64,000 bases of DNA from Pantoea eucrina (GCF_002095385.1 NZ_MIPP01000011.1:20799-84798), one strand, 5' to 3'; shown: positions 30,406 through 40,158, counted from the first letter of the stretch. Notes: generated from the sequence alone by a model not told the origin. Program-made: numbers and translations.

Positions 30406-30801
30406 TTAGCGATTTTCCGATCCTGACGGATAGTGGTAAACGCTGCGGCTGATGTCGAGCAAACGACAGCTGCGGCGGGTTCCAATATCAAAGGTTGTCT
30501 GCAAAAAGTTGACTGCCTGACGCTTTTCATTGGTGGTAAAGAAGTTTTTGAGCACGCTCTGCAGCATCTCTTTATCGGAACTCAGCGTTTGCAGTTCGCG
30601 GGTAAGGTTCTGTAGTTTGTCCTCTAACTCTTTGATCTTTCTTCCTTCTTCAGAAGAAAGGCCTGAAAATTTCTTCTTCCAGCTGTAGAAGGTAGCCTCT
30701 GAAATGCCGAGCTCTTCACAAATCTCCCTGACTTTTACTCCTGTTTCAGAAGCTTTAATGGCATTTGTGATTTGCTCTTCGCTATATCGTGACTTTCTCA
30801 T
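30406..30801 (-). mobile_element. IS3-family transposase remnant (OrfA plus start of OrfB)
   Basis: Coding from 30801 (MRKSRYSEEQITNAIKASE) this is a standard IS3-family OrfA of the IS407-like type: helix-turn-helix VREICEELGISEATFYSWKKKF, then a leucine-zipper coiled coil (KIKELEDKLQNLTRELQTL, DKEMLQSVLK). In the same frame it runs into the first part of OrfB (RQAVNFLQTTFDIGTRRSCRLLDISRSVYHY) and stops. The rest of OrfB, including the DDE catalytic domain, is absent, so it cannot transpose. I could not find clear terminal inverted repeats. Confidence 0.82.
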
Positions 30802-31328
30802 AAATGCTCTTACCTTTCTTATCAATTAGTGGATGAGAATTACTGTATTAATATCTGGTACTGCAAAAACGGTATTAATGCAGTATTAAAGTGCGCGATT
30901 TGAATTGCGAGGGATAAATTAAGATATTTAGAATAAATATCATCATGGGATAAATCTTATTTTATTATGAATGCCAATGAACATCTTCCTGGTATTGGCT
31001 TTTTGATATAGATTCATTCCATCCCAAATGCAGAAAAATACGACAAACATTGGATATTCGGTACAGCTTTCTTGCAAAAAAGAGAGGGCGTGCCAGTAAA
31101 CTTTTGTCTCGAATTCGGGTTGAAATCGTTTACATCCGCTGAAATTCGCACCAGATTTAATCAGAATTTTCCTGAATTTCTCTTCTAAATCCTGACGCGA
31201 GTCTCATTTTTCGGACCAGCCTGGTTTGAAGTTATTAATTTTTGTCAGGCCCACTGAGCGCTTGTTAATTCATTTCAAGGACGTTTTACCGCAAGGCAGT
31301 TGCTGTAAGTAATACTAAGGACCAGTCA
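30802..31328. other. AT-rich intergenic region before the flippase gene
   Basis: About 530 bp with no credible open frame, clearly richer in A+T than the core genes. It should carry the promoter of the flippase-TupA pair. TAAGGA at 31315-31320 is the ribosome site of the next gene. No terminator or operator was recognised. Confidence 0.5.
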
Positions 31329-32585
31329 ATGAAATTGAGCGTAATGTCTAATGCCGTCTGGATGATGTCTGAAAAAGTCGTCTCGGTGTTCGGCGTCATC
31401 TTTGTCACCTCCTATGTGGCAAAATCGTTTGGCCCGACCATATTTGGCCAGATGGCATTTTCAGCTTCGCTATTCTCCATGGTGCAGACCGTGGCGATTT
31501 TCGGTACCGAAACCATCCTGTTTAAGCGCATCAGCAAAAGTGCGCCTAAAGGTCTGCGTCTGATGGCCGTGGCGCGCACCATGCGCCTCGCGCTGCTGCT
31601 GCTGACCTCCATTCCGGTCTTGATTTGGGTCTGGTACAACATGCAGGAGAATTTTCTCGCATTTGCGCTGGCCTCATTTATCTCCTCGGTATTTGTAACG
31701 CAGGACACTTTTAGCGTCTACAACAATGCGCGTCTCGCGTCGCGGCTCAATACGCTGGCTAACTCAGTGGGACTGCTGCTTGGCTTCGCGCTGAGCTTTA
31801 CCATCGCGTGGCTGCATCTCAATCCGCTGTGGCTGACCGTATCCATCGTGGCGGTAACGCTGGTGCCTTATCTCATCAAGCGCATCAATTTTTACCGTGA
31901 GCATCAGGACATTGCGCCGCCGCAGCAGAAACGCACTACCTATCTGCGCTACCTGATGTATGCCGGTCTGCCGCTGGCTATCTCCAGCATTTTTATCTCC
32001 GTGCAGGTAAAAGCGGCGCAGATGTTTCTGGCCGGTATCGCTTCCGCCCGCGATCTGGGCCTGTTCGCCGCGGCCAACACCATTTCGGCTTCCTGGATTT
32101 TTATCCCGGTTGCCATCATCACTTCCTGCTTTTCGGAAATTTTCCGTGAGCGTGGAGCAGCCGCAATCAAACTCACCGCGCGGCTGAACGGCTATGTCAT
32201 GGGAGTTTCATTGCTGTTATTGGCGGTGATCGCCATGTTTGGCGAGAAGATCATCATCGCGTTATATGGTCACGAGTACACACAATCGGGAAGTCTCGTT
32301 ACGTTACTGTCGTTAGCAACCTGCTTTTCGGCAATGGGGACCGTAGCTTACCGCTACATGGTCAAAGAGGGCGGGTTTAACTATCTGCTGAAGAAGATCC
32401 TCTGCCTGATGGTTATCAGCCTGCCGCTCTCATGGTGGCTGATCCAGGGGTACGGCATTATGGGTGCCGCCTGGAGCGTCTTCATCACTGAGCTGCTCTC
32501 CCTTACCGTAATGAATTACTTCTTTAAAAACGGCGTCATTCAAAAAATTCAGGTTTCCTCACTCAACTACAAAACCTACAAATGA
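31329..32585 (+). CDS. Wzx-like oligosaccharide flippase
   Basis: Polytopic inner-membrane protein of the polysaccharide-biosynthesis (MATE/MOP) superfamily that would flip lipid-linked glycan to the periplasm. 418 residues, about twelve membrane segments, N-terminal NAVWMMSEKVVSVFGVIFVTS and an early SFGPTIFGQMAFSASLFS, as in O-antigen and capsule flippases. AAGGA stands a few bases before the ATG. Its stop overlaps the next gene, a TupA-like ATP-grasp protein. No polymerase, glycosyltransferase or sugar-nucleotide genes accompany it, which is unusual for a flippase. The pair sits between ssb and yjcB, genes close together in E. coli. Confidence 0.85.
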   Translation: MKLSVMSNAVWMMSEKVVSVFGVIFVTSYVAKSFGPTIFGQMAFSASLFSMVQTVAIFGTETILFKRISKSAPKGLRLMAVARTMRLALLLLTSIPVLIWVWYNMQENFLAFALASFISSVFVTQDTFSVYNNARLASRLNTLANSVGLLLGFALSFTIAWLHLNPLWLTVSIVAVTLVPYLIKRINFYREHQDIAPPQQKRTTYLRYLMYAGLPLAISSIFISVQVKAAQMFLAGIASARDLGLFAAANTISASWIFIPVAIITSCFSEIFRERGAAAIKLTARLNGYVMGVSLLLLAVIAMFGEKIIIALYGHEYTQSGSLVTLLSLATCFSAMGTVAYRYMVKEGGFNYLLKKILCLMVISLPLSWWLIQGYGIMGAAWSVFITELLSLTVMNYFFKNGVIQKIQVSSLNYKTYK

Positions 32586-32593
32586 GGTCAGAT

Positions 32594-33544
32594 ATGCTCA
32601 GGTTGAAAGAAGAACTCAGAAGAAGCGTTCAGTATTTTATCAAGAAGATGCCCTGGGCTACGCAGGATCGCATCTACTACTTCCGTAAATTCCGTAAGCT
32701 GCCTAATCTGCGCGAGCCAAAGGTGTTTAACGAGAAGGTGCTGTATCGCAAATTTGTGTATGGCGACTATCAAATCTATGGTCGCCTGTCGGACAAGTAT
32801 TCAGTACGTGAATACATTGCTGAGAAGGTAGGCAGTGAGTATCTGATCCCGCTGGTTTACGAGACCAGCGATCCGCATTCGCTTCACACGCTGTCGCAGT
32901 GGAAGAATACTGTGATCAAGCCTAACCATGGTTCCAACATGGTTGAGATCCTGCTGGAAGAGCCGGATGCGCTGAAGAAGCAGCAGATCATCAGCGACTG
33001 TCATCGCTGGCTGAAAACGGACTTCGCTAATGAAGCGCGTGAGATCCACTATCGCTACATCAAGCCGCGGATTCTGGTAGAGCAGTACATTGGCGATGGC
33101 AAAAGTGCGCCGATTGACTACAAATTTCACATGTTCAATAAGCGCGATGGCAGTTTTGAATATGTGCTGCAGGTGATCTACAACCGCTGCAACCCGCTGT
33201 TGTCGATGAACTTTTACGTCAACAATCTGAACGAGGCGTATCATAAGATCCGCGATACCGGTCTGGATGTTGAGCCTATTCTGCCGCAGCTGCAGAAGGC
33301 GCTGGCGCTGAGCAAGACGCTGGCCAGCGATTTCGACTATGTCCGCGTTGACTGGTATATCCACGGTGAAGAGATCTACTTTGGTGAGCTGACCTTCACG
33401 CCGGGTGCCGGACTGGTAACGGGTCTGGACCGCGGGCTGGACCAGATGATGGGTGATATGTGGATTCAGGATCGTCGCGGTACGAAGAGACCGGGCGTTT
33501 CGGTTGCGGAAGTCGGTATTCCCGCCGTGTTGAAGAAAATTTGA
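32594..33544 (+). CDS. TupA-like ATP-grasp protein
   Basis: Member of the ATPgrasp_TupA family, named for a Bacillus protein of teichuronopeptide synthesis; members are thought to ligate or modify surface glycans, but the substrate here is unknown. 316 residues from the ATG at 32594, chosen because GAGGT stands 5 bp before it; an ATG at 32582 overlapping the flippase stop adds four residues but has no ribosome site. Visible features: VFNEKVLYRK and LSDKYSVREYI near the N-terminus, VIKPNHGSNMVEI, a VEQYIGDGKSAPIDYKFHMF segment, and VRVDWYIHGEEIYFGELTF with acidic ATP-grasp Mg ligands. Coupled to the flippase. Confidence 0.82.
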   Translation: MLRLKEELRRSVQYFIKKMPWATQDRIYYFRKFRKLPNLREPKVFNEKVLYRKFVYGDYQIYGRLSDKYSVREYIAEKVGSEYLIPLVYETSDPHSLHTLSQWKNTVIKPNHGSNMVEILLEEPDALKKQQIISDCHRWLKTDFANEAREIHYRYIKPRILVEQYIGDGKSAPIDYKFHMFNKRDGSFEYVLQVIYNRCNPLLSMNFYVNNLNEAYHKIRDTGLDVEPILPQLQKALALSKTLASDFDYVRVDWYIHGEEIYFGELTFTPGAGLVTGLDRGLDQMMGDMWIQDRRGTKRPGVSVAEVGIPAVLKKI

Positions 33545-33562
33545 TCGCACAGCAATATAAAG

Positions 33563-33585
33563 AACCCCGCAGCGCGGGGTTTTTT
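33563..33585 (+). terminator. Intrinsic terminator after the TupA-like gene
   Basis: AACCCCGC and GCGGGGTT form an 8-bp stem with an AGC loop followed by more T residues. It also faces the end of yjcB. Confidence 0.9.
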
Positions 33586-33596
33586 ATGCATACTAT

Positions 33597-33878
33597 TCAG
33601 GGAATTGGCCACTCAGTCGGCGCCTGACTCATCACATCGATAAAAGCCTGTTTGCCAATCTGCATAAAGTTGTGCACGTTCTCCATGCTCAGCGTAATAC
33701 CCAGCAGTCCGGTCACAAACCAGCACGACATCCCCACGCCCAGACCGCCACACAGCAGCGCCATAATCGGATGGCTCTTTTGCCGCAGTTTTATTTTCAT
33801 TGAGCTGGCGAGAAACATCAGAACGGCGCTCAGAATACCCCAGCGCATTACCAGTAAACTGGTTGTTAACGTAGCCAT
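33597..33878 (-). CDS. yjcB: Membrane protein YjcB
   Basis: Small inner-membrane protein of unknown function. The ATG at 33878 (MATLTTSLLVMRWGILSAVLM) gives 93 residues, the E. coli YjcB length; the open frame upstream to 33965 is not family-like. Two or three membrane segments, with FLASSMKIKLR, CWFVTGLLGIT and a C-terminal QAPTEWPIP resembling QTPPQWPM in E. coli. In E. coli it is close to ssb; here about 6 kb of accessory DNA separates them. Confidence 0.88.
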   Translation of the reverse strand: MATLTTSLLVMRWGILSAVLMFLASSMKIKLRQKSHPIMALLCGGLGVGMSCWFVTGLLGITLSMENVHNFMQIGKQAFIDVMSQAPTEWPIP

Positions 33879-34095
33879 TAACGCAAAACCTCTTCGAATC
33901 AGTGATATCCCTGACATTAACCGGACATCACTGACGGCAAAGAGCGCGTCAGGAAACGCTCTCACGTCGGATTAAGTGTGATTTGGATCACATTATATCA
34001 GCGGATTTGAATTTTTGAACAAATTTTGTACCCGCGAAGGCGGGCTGGGACGCGCGGCTAAAGCTGGAAGAGAGCGCCTGAAGCAGGCGCGCTGA

Positions 34096-34524
34096 TTACC
34101 GGACAGGGCAGCATTCACCGGTGGTGCGCTGGGCGAAGCTGTTCATATTGTCGCTGCAGTCAAAGCTAAGCAGGCGAGGCCGTTGCGCAATCGCCTGACG
34201 ACGCATGGCGTGACGATACGCCGTAGGCGTCTGCGAAAACTGCCGGCGAAACACGCGCGAAAAGGTTTGCTGCGAATCGTAACCATACTGCATAGCGATA
34301 TCAAAAACCGGTCGCTGCGTCTGCAGCAGCGCTTCTGCCGCCATCGTCAGACGCCGTTCACGAATATAGCCACCCAGCGTCTGTTTCGTCACGGTACGGA
34401 ACATACGCTGCAGGTGCCATTTTGAGTAACCCGATTTTGCTGCCACATCATCAATCGACAGTGCTTTATCCAGATTCTGATCGATCCAGTTAGTCAGTGA
34501 ATGAATGATTTCCTGTTGCATCAT
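34096..34524 (-). CDS. soxS: Superoxide response regulator SoxS (AraC family), with long C-tail
   Basis: Transcription activator of the superoxide/redox-cycling response, made when oxidised SoxR activates its promoter. Residues 1-107 match SoxS/MarA: HSLTNWIDQNLDKALSIDDV, AKSGYSKWHLQRMFRTVT and YDSQQTFSRVFRRQFSQTP, covering both helix-turn-helices. The protein has 142 residues against 107 in E. coli: after PTAYRHAMRRQ it carries about 30 extra residues with three cysteines (FDCSDNMNSFAQRTTGECC). Start at 34524 with AGGATGAG upstream; a second ATG at 34521 is equally possible. Divergent from soxR with a SoxR site between. Confidence 0.9.
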   Translation of the reverse strand: MMQQEIIHSLTNWIDQNLDKALSIDDVAAKSGYSKWHLQRMFRTVTKQTLGGYIRERRLTMAAEALLQTQRPVFDIAMQYGYDSQQTFSRVFRRQFSQTPTAYRHAMRRQAIAQRPRLLSFDCSDNMNSFAQRTTGECCPVR

Positions 34525-34593
34525 AGCCTCATCCTTCTGAAGGGGTATCACCCGGTGAGAAATTCGTACTTTTGATGGTGAGCGAGTATAGTT

Positions 34594-34611
34594 CCTCAAG
34601 TTAACTTGAGG
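34594..34611. promoter_or_regulatory. SoxR binding site
   Basis: CCTCAAGTTAACTTGAGG is a perfect 18-bp palindrome identical in form to the E. coli soxS promoter SoxR box. It lies 9 bp before soxR and 69 bp before soxS. Confidence 0.95.
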
Positions 34612-34620
34612 TAAAGGCTG

Positions 34621-35100
34621 ATGGTAAAAAAAGAGCGTAACTATCCAAAGCCGGTGCTGACGCCAGGAGAAGTGGCAAAACGTAGCGGCGTAGCGGTCTC
34701 GGCACTGCACTTTTATGAAACCAAAGGATTGATCTCCAGCACCCGTAATAATGGTAATCAGCGACGCTACAGCCGTGACGTACTGCGCCGCGTAGCGATT
34801 ATTAAAATTGCGCAGCGTATCGGTATTCCGCTGGCGACGGTGGGTGAGAGCCTGATGCATGTCCCGGCGAATAAACGGATGTCGACGCAGGAGTGGGATG
34901 CACTGACGCAGCACTGGCGTGAAGAGCTGGATAAACGCATAGAGACGCTGACGCGGCTGCGGAACGATCTGGACGGATGTATTGGCTGTGGCTGTTTGTC
35001 GATGCGCGACTGTCCGTTACGCAATCCCGGCGACCGGCTGGCGCAGCAGGGTTCAGGCGCCGTGCTGCTTGACCCGGAGCAGGATGAGCAGGGGCGTTAA
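34621..35100 (+). CDS. soxR: Redox-sensing activator SoxR (MerR family)
   Basis: MerR-type dimer that senses redox-cycling compounds with a [2Fe-2S] cluster and switches on soxS. 159 residues (E. coli 154). The MerR helix-turn-helix is at residues 13-58 ([20 protein letters not shown]), followed by a dimerisation helix and the cluster cysteines Cys120, Cys123, Cys125 and Cys131 in [12 protein letters not shown]. gst follows in the same direction after 43 bp. Confidence 0.97.
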   Translation: MVKKERNYPKPVLTPGEVAKRSGVAVSALHFYETKGLISSTRNNGNQRRYSRDVLRRVAIIKIAQRIGIPLATVGESLMHVPANKRMSTQEWDALTQHWREELDKRIETLTRLRNDLDGCIGCGCLSMRDCPLRNPGDRLAQQGSGAVLLDPEQDEQGR

Positions 35101-35143
35101 TCCGCTATACTGGTGCGATACCTTTATCAGCAAGGAGCTGTAC

Positions 35144-35809
35144 ATGATCACCGTTCATCATCTGGAAAACTCCCGTTCGCATCGTGTGTTATGGCTGCTG
35201 GAAGAGCTGGCGGTGCCGTATCAGATCAAACGTTATCAGCGGGAAAATACGATGCTGGCACCCGATGAGCTGAAAAAGGTGCATCCGCTGGGAAAATCAC
35301 CGGTGATAACCGATGGCAACCGCGTTATTGCTGAATCCGGCGCCATTCTGGAGTATCTGCAGCTGAAGTATGACAGCGAGCAGCAGCTGACGCTGAGCAA
35401 TGAAGATGAACAGATTCAGGGACGCTACTGGCTGCATTATGCCGAGGGATCGCTGATGCCGCTGCTGATCATCAAGCTGGTTTTTGCGCAGCTAAGCAAA
35501 AAACCGGTTCCCTGGCTGCTGCGCCCGATCGGTGGTGCCATGCGTAAAGGAATGGAGAAAGCCTGGCTGAATAAGCAGCTGGCGTTGCATACCCGCGTGA
35601 TTGAACAGCATTTAAGTCAGCATGCGTTTTTTGCCGGTTCGCGTTTCAGCATCGCTGATGTTCAGATGAGTTTTCCGCTGCTGGCGCTTCAGATGCGCGG
35701 CGGCCTGCACAATCTGCCTGCCACCACCCGCTGGCTGGAAGAGATGCAGCAGCGCGCCGCCTGGCAGCGAGCGCTAAAGCAGGGCGGCCCGATTAAATTC
35801 AGCGACTGA
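35144..35809 (+). CDS. Glutathione S-transferase family protein
   Basis: Cytosolic GST-like protein. 221 residues: thioredoxin-fold N-domain with HHLENSRSHRVLWLLEEL and the glutathione-binding turn GKSPVI followed by IAESGAILEYL; helical C-domain with FFAGSRFSIADVQMSFPL. AAGGAG precedes the ATG at 35144. A longer open frame upstream overlaps soxR and is not family-like. The setting right after soxR suggests a detoxification role, but no SoxS site was recognised. Substrate unknown. Confidence 0.9.
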   Translation: MITVHHLENSRSHRVLWLLEELAVPYQIKRYQRENTMLAPDELKKVHPLGKSPVITDGNRVIAESGAILEYLQLKYDSEQQLTLSNEDEQIQGRYWLHYAEGSLMPLLIIKLVFAQLSKKPVPWLLRPIGGAMRKGMEKAWLNKQLALHTRVIEQHLSQHAFFAGSRFSIADVQMSFPLLALQMRGGLHNLPATTRWLEEMQQRAAWQRALKQGGPIKFSD

Positions 35810-35836
35810 CGCCGGCCCGGAATCCGGTAATCGTAG

Positions 35837-35856
35837 GGGGCGCATTAATGCGCCCC
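35837..35856. repeat. Single palindromic repeat unit
   Basis: GGGGCGCATTAATGCGCCCC is a perfect 20-bp palindrome, a variant of the first palindrome of the 124-bp repeat at 3.1 kb, lying 27 bp after gst. Here only this part is present. Confidence 0.75.
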
Positions 35857-36092
35857 GAATTAATCCGCCGTCACCGCAGGCGTGCTTTCTCCAGTCCGGT
35901 GACGATTAACAGTTGAAAACGTCACCCCAAACGCCAGATAATCGCCTGCCATTTTATCTCCCCCTCTTTGACGGGAAGTACATAGCTGCGTAATCGTTTG
36001 CGCCTCTTTTCTCTTTGAGAAATCCCCACCAGGATGATGCGTAAGCGGCAGCTGTGCGGCGACTTACATCTAAAATATGCAGAGGAATAATT

Positions 36093-37442
36093 ATGTCTGG
36101 CGACTCACGCCCGGCCAGTGGAAAACTGGACGCCTGGTTCCACATTTCAGCACGCGGCAGCAACGTGCGGCAGGAAGTGCTGGCGGGGCTTACCACCTTC
36201 CTGGCCATGGTCTACTCAGTTATTGTGGTACCGGGCATGCTTGGTAAAGCGGGCTTTTCTCCGACGGCGGTATTTGTTGCCACCTGCCTGGTCGCCGGGT
36301 TTGGCTCCCTGCTGATGGGACTCTGGGCCAATCTGCCGCTGGCTATCGGCTGTGCTATCTCGCTGACCGCCTTCACTGCATTCAGCCTGGTCCTTGGGCA
36401 GCACATCAGCGTACCGGTCGCGCTGGGCGCCGTATTCCTGATGGGATTACTGTTTACGTTTATCTCGGTAACCGGTATCCGCGCCTGGATCTTACGCAAT
36501 CTGCCGATGGGCGTGGCGCACGGTACCGGGGTTGGTATCGGCCTGTTTTTACTGCTGATTGCAGCAGACGGTATTGGCCTGGTGGTAAAAAACCCGGCCG
36601 CAGGCTTGCCGGTGGCGCTGGGCGATTTTACCGCGTTTCCGGTCATCATGTCGCTGGTGGGTCTGGCGGCAATCTTTGGCCTGGAAAAACGCCGCGTACC
36701 TGGCGGCATCCTGCTGACTATACTGGCTATCTCACTGATTGGGCTTGTGTTTGATCCGGCGGTGACCTGGCAGGGGCTGTTTGCGATGCCAAGCCTGAAG
36801 GATGCCAGCGGTCAGTCAGCGATGTTCAGTCTGGATATCGCAGGCGCGCTGCAGCCAGCCGTACTGCCCAGCGTTCTGGCGCTGGTTATGACAGCGGTAT
36901 TCGATGCGACCGGCACCATTCGTGCGGTTGCCGGGCAGGCCAATCTGCTGGATAAAGAAGGGCAGATCCTCAATGGCGGCCGGGCGCTGACCAGCGACTC
37001 CCTCAGCAGCCTGTTTGCCGGCCTGGTCGGTGCGTCTCCGGCAGCAGTCTATATTGAATCAGCAGCCGGTACGGCAGCGGGTGGCAAAACCGGCTTAACC
37101 GCTATCGTCGTAGGCGTACTGTTTCTGCTGATGCTGTTCATGTCGCCGCTTGCCGGTCTGGTGCCGGCCTATGCGACCGCGCCGGCGCTGATGTATGTCG
37201 GGCTACTGATGCTGAGCAACGTGGCAAAAATTGATTTCAGCGATTTTGTAGATGCCATGTCAGGCCTGCTGACCGCGGTGTTTATTGTGCTGACCTGTAA
37301 CATCGTGACCGGCATTATGCTGGGCTTCGCCTCGCTGGTGATTGGCCGTCTGTTTGCCGGGGAGTGGCGCAAACTCAACGTGGGGACGGTAGCGATCGCT
37401 GTTGCACTGGTCACCTTTTATGCGGCAGGCTGGGCTATCTGA
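36093..37442 (+). CDS. ghxP: Guanine/hypoxanthine permease GhxP
   Basis: High-affinity proton-coupled importer of guanine and hypoxanthine (formerly YjcD), of the AzgA-like NCS2 group. The ATG at 36093 with AGAGGA upstream gives 449 residues, the E. coli length. Many membrane segments; family motifs [48 protein letters not shown] and [19 protein letters not shown], the last two forming the substrate site. Confidence 0.94.
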   Translation: MSGDSRPASGKLDAWFHISARGSNVRQEVLAGLTTFLAMVYSVIVVPGMLGKAGFSPTAVFVATCLVAGFGSLLMGLWANLPLAIGCAISLTAFTAFSLVLGQHISVPVALGAVFLMGLLFTFISVTGIRAWILRNLPMGVAHGTGVGIGLFLLLIAADGIGLVVKNPAAGLPVALGDFTAFPVIMSLVGLAAIFGLEKRRVPGGILLTILAISLIGLVFDPAVTWQGLFAMPSLKDASGQSAMFSLDIAGALQPAVLPSVLALVMTAVFDATGTIRAVAGQANLLDKEGQILNGGRALTSDSLSSLFAGLVGASPAAVYIESAAGTAAGGKTGLTAIVVGVLFLLMLFMSPLAGLVPAYATAPALMYVGLLMLSNVAKIDFSDFVDAMSGLLTAVFIVLTCNIVTGIMLGFASLVIGRLFAGEWRKLNVGTVAIAVALVTFYAAGWAI

Positions 37443-37486
37443 CCACAGGTTCCAGTAATTTCCAGATAATCCCCTGACTTTGCCAG

Positions 37487-37526
37487 CGCCGCACATCGGG
37501 TCCCCCTATGTGCGGCGTTTTGTTTT
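37487..37526 (+). terminator. Intrinsic terminator after ghxP
   Basis: CGCCGCACAT and ATGTGCGGCG form a perfect 10-bp stem with an 11-nt loop followed by TTTTGTTTT. Confidence 0.88.
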
Positions 37527-37583
37527 ACACTTTTTAGCGTAACGACCCTCGCTTTTAACCATTTCGATTCGCCTAAGGAAAGC

Positions 37584-39232
37584 ATGGAAATCTTTTTTAC
37601 TATTCTCATTATGACGCTGGTTGTGTCACTCTCCGGCGTCGCGGCAAGAATCCTGCCGTTTCAAATTCCGCTGCCGCTGGTGCAGATCGCAGCGGGTGCC
37701 TTACTTGCCTGGCCCACGTTTGGCCTGCATGTCGATTTCGATCCGGAACTCTTTCTGGTGCTGTTTATCCCGCCGCTGCTGTTTGCTGACGGCTGGAAGA
37801 CGCCTATCAATGAGTTTCTGAGCCACGGTCGCGAGATCCTCGGGCTGGCGCTGGTACTGGTGCTGATCACCGTGGTCGGTATCGGCTACCTGATCTACTG
37901 GCTGGTGCCGGGTATTCCGCTGATCCCGGCTTTTGCGCTGGCAGCCGTGCTGTCACCGACCGACGCCGTGGCGCTGTCGGGTATCGTTGGCGAAGGGCGC
38001 ATCCCAAAGAAAATCATGTCGATTGTGCAGGGTGAGGCGCTGATGAACGACGCCTCTGGCCTGGTATCGCTGAAATTTGCGGTCGCCGTGGCGATGGGCA
38101 CCATGGTCTTTACCTGGGGCGGCGCCAGCGTGGAGTTTCTTAAAGTGGCCATTGGCGGACTGATTGCCGGCGTGGCCGTTTGCTGGCTCTATGGCCGCTC
38201 GCTGCGCCTGCTGAGCCGCTGGAGCGGAGACGATCCGGCGACGCAGACCGTGCTGCTGCTGCTGCTGCCGTTTGCCTCCTACCTGATTGCTGAACATCTC
38301 GGCGTCTCCGGTATCCTTGCCGCCGTCGCGGCCGGGATGACCATCACGCGCTCCGGCATCATCCGTCAGGCGCCGCTGGCGATGCGCCTGCGTGCAAACA
38401 GCGTCTGGCAGATGCTGGAGTTTGTGTTCAACGGCATGGTGTTCCTGATGCTCGGCCTGCAGCTGCCGGATATCCTTGCGACGTCCGTTGAGCAGGCGAA
38501 TGCCGATCCCAACGTCGAGCTGTGGATGCTGTTTACCGATGTCGCGCTGGTGTATGCGGCGCTGATGATTGTGCGTTTTGGCTGGCTCTGGATCATGAAG
38601 CGCGCCAGCATGCGCCTGCTGAAGAAAAAACCGCTGGAATTCTCAAACTACTCGCTGCGCGAGCTGCTGATTGCCTCTTTTGCGGGCGTACGCGGTGCGA
38701 TTACGCTGGCGGGCGTGCTCTCTATTCCGCTGTTTCTCAGTAATGGCGAGCCCTTCCCGGCGCGTTATGAACTGGTATTCATCGCCACCGGCGTGATCCT
38801 CTTCTCGCTGTTTGTTGGCGTTATCCTGCTGCCTCTCCTGCTGCGCGGTATCGACAGCCATGATAAAGCAGGCCACCGTCATGAACTGCAGCATGCGCGA
38901 GCCGCGATGGCGGGTGTGGCGATTGAAAGCTGCATAAGATGGAGCAGCGGCTGGAGAGTGATACCGAAGAGAATATCGATCCGGAGCTGCTTAAAGAGGT
39001 CAGCCTGCGGGTGATTGGCAACCTGCGCCGCCGCGTGGATGGCAAGGATGACGTGGATCAGGCGCTGTTTGCTGAGAACCTGGAGCGTCGTTTCCGTCTG
39101 ACCGCGCTGCGCGCCGAGCGTGCTGAAGTGTATCACCTGCGCGCAACGCAGCAGATTTCCAATGAAACGATGCAGCGCCTGCTGCGCGATCTCGATCTGC
39201 TGGAAGCGCTACTGATCGAGAAAGAGGAGTAA
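37584..39232 (+). CDS. yjcE: Na+/H+ antiporter-family protein YjcE (frame broken near the end)
   Basis: Monovalent cation:proton antiporter of the CPA1/NhaP type, pH or sodium homeostasis. The membrane part (residues 1-430) has LSPTDAVALSGIVGEGRIP, GEALMNDASGLVSLKFAVA and FAGVRGAITLAGVLSIPL. The frame starting at 37584 loses family likeness after GVAIES near 38930 and stops at 39014; the next frame continues MEQRLESDTEENIDPELL to RDLDLLEALLIEKEE and stops at 39232. Adding one C in GAAAGCTGCAT (about 38926-38936) restores IESLHKMEQRLE and 549 residues, exactly the E. coli length. Probably a base-calling error. Confidence 0.9.
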
Positions 39233-39255
39233 CCTCCTTTGCATGCCGCCGCGTC

Positions 39256-40158
39256 TCACACCTGCAGACGCGGCGCATCATCCGGCCAGTGTGTGCGACA
39301 GCAGCTGATCCAGGCTTCCGCACTGCGCGACAGATAGCTCCCTTCACGCCAGATCAACCCGATACGCCACTCCAGCGCAGATGCCAGCGGCAGCCACGCC
39401 AGCGACTGCGGATCCAGCCGCTGACAGATAGGTTCCGGCAGTACGGCTACGCCCATCCCCGCCTGCACCATCGCAGCCAGAAAATCCCACTGACCGCTGC
39501 GCAGCGCAATCTGAGGCGTTACGCCTTCACGCTGAAATGCCTGCATCAGCTGGCGGTTAAGGGCAAACTCTTCATTCAGGATCAGCAGCGGATGCTGCGC
39601 CAGTTCTGTCAGCGTCAGATGCGGGCGGGCGTGCCAGGCCGCGCTGCGCGACACCAGCACGCAGAGCGGATGGCGCATCAGCTCCAGCGTGTTAAGCGGT
39701 AAATCGGGCTCAACCGGCAGGGCGGTAAGCGCAATATCCAGCGCGCCGCTCAGCACCGCCTGCTGTGCGGTCAGCCCGCCTGATTCTGCAATATGCAGCT
39801 GCACGCCGGGATAGCGGCGCTGAAATGCTGAAATTGAGCCGGCAATCTGCATGCCCACCATCGGCGGAATACCCAGGCGCAGCTCACCGGTTTTCAGCTG
39901 ATTGATATCACCAATCTGCGCCTCCAACTGATGAAACTCCTGCAGGATCGCGAGACCGCGCTGGTAGACCGCCTGACCGCTGTCGGTGAGATGCAGACGG
40001 CGTCCCTCCCGCCGCAGCAGCGCGCACCCCAGCTCCTCTTCCAGCTGGCGCACCATTTTGCTGATGGTGGGCTGCGTAACATAAAGCTGCTCTGCTGCAC
40101 GGGTAAAGCTCTGCTGCTGTACTACGGCGACAAAGTAGCGCAGGGCACGTATATCCAT
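39256..40158 (-). CDS. LysR-family regulator of the adjacent LrgA/LrgB-like genes
   Basis: LysR-type regulator. 300 residues from the ATG at 40158, preferred to 40164 because AAGGA lies 6 bp before it. Helix-turn-helix at about 16-45 (QQSFTRAAEQLYVTQPTISKMVRQLEEELGC, shown in two parts of the N-domain), then a periplasmic-binding-type effector domain with LGIPPMVGMQIAGSISAF. It diverges from the lrgA/lrgB-like pair across 102 bp, the arrangement seen for CidR-like regulators, which respond to acetate or acetoin in Gram-positive relatives. Confidence 0.88.
   Translation of the reverse strand: MDIRALRYFVAVVQQQSFTRAAEQLYVTQPTISKMVRQLEEELGCALLRREGRRLHLTDSGQAVYQRGLAILQEFHQLEAQIGDINQLKTGELRLGIPPMVGMQIAGSISAFQRRYPGVQLHIAESGGLTAQQAVLSGALDIALTALPVEPDLPLNTLELMRHPLCVLVSRSAAWHARPHLTLTELAQHPLLILNEEFALNRQLMQAFQREGVTPQIALRSGQWDFLAAMVQAGMGVAVLPEPICQRLDPQSLAWLPLASALEWRIGLIWREGSYLSRSAEAWISCCRTHWPDDAPRLQV

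Noticed and set aside
34074..34090. Terminator after soxS
   Set aside because: GCGCCTG/CAGGCGC forms a stem, but no T-tract follows on the soxS strand.
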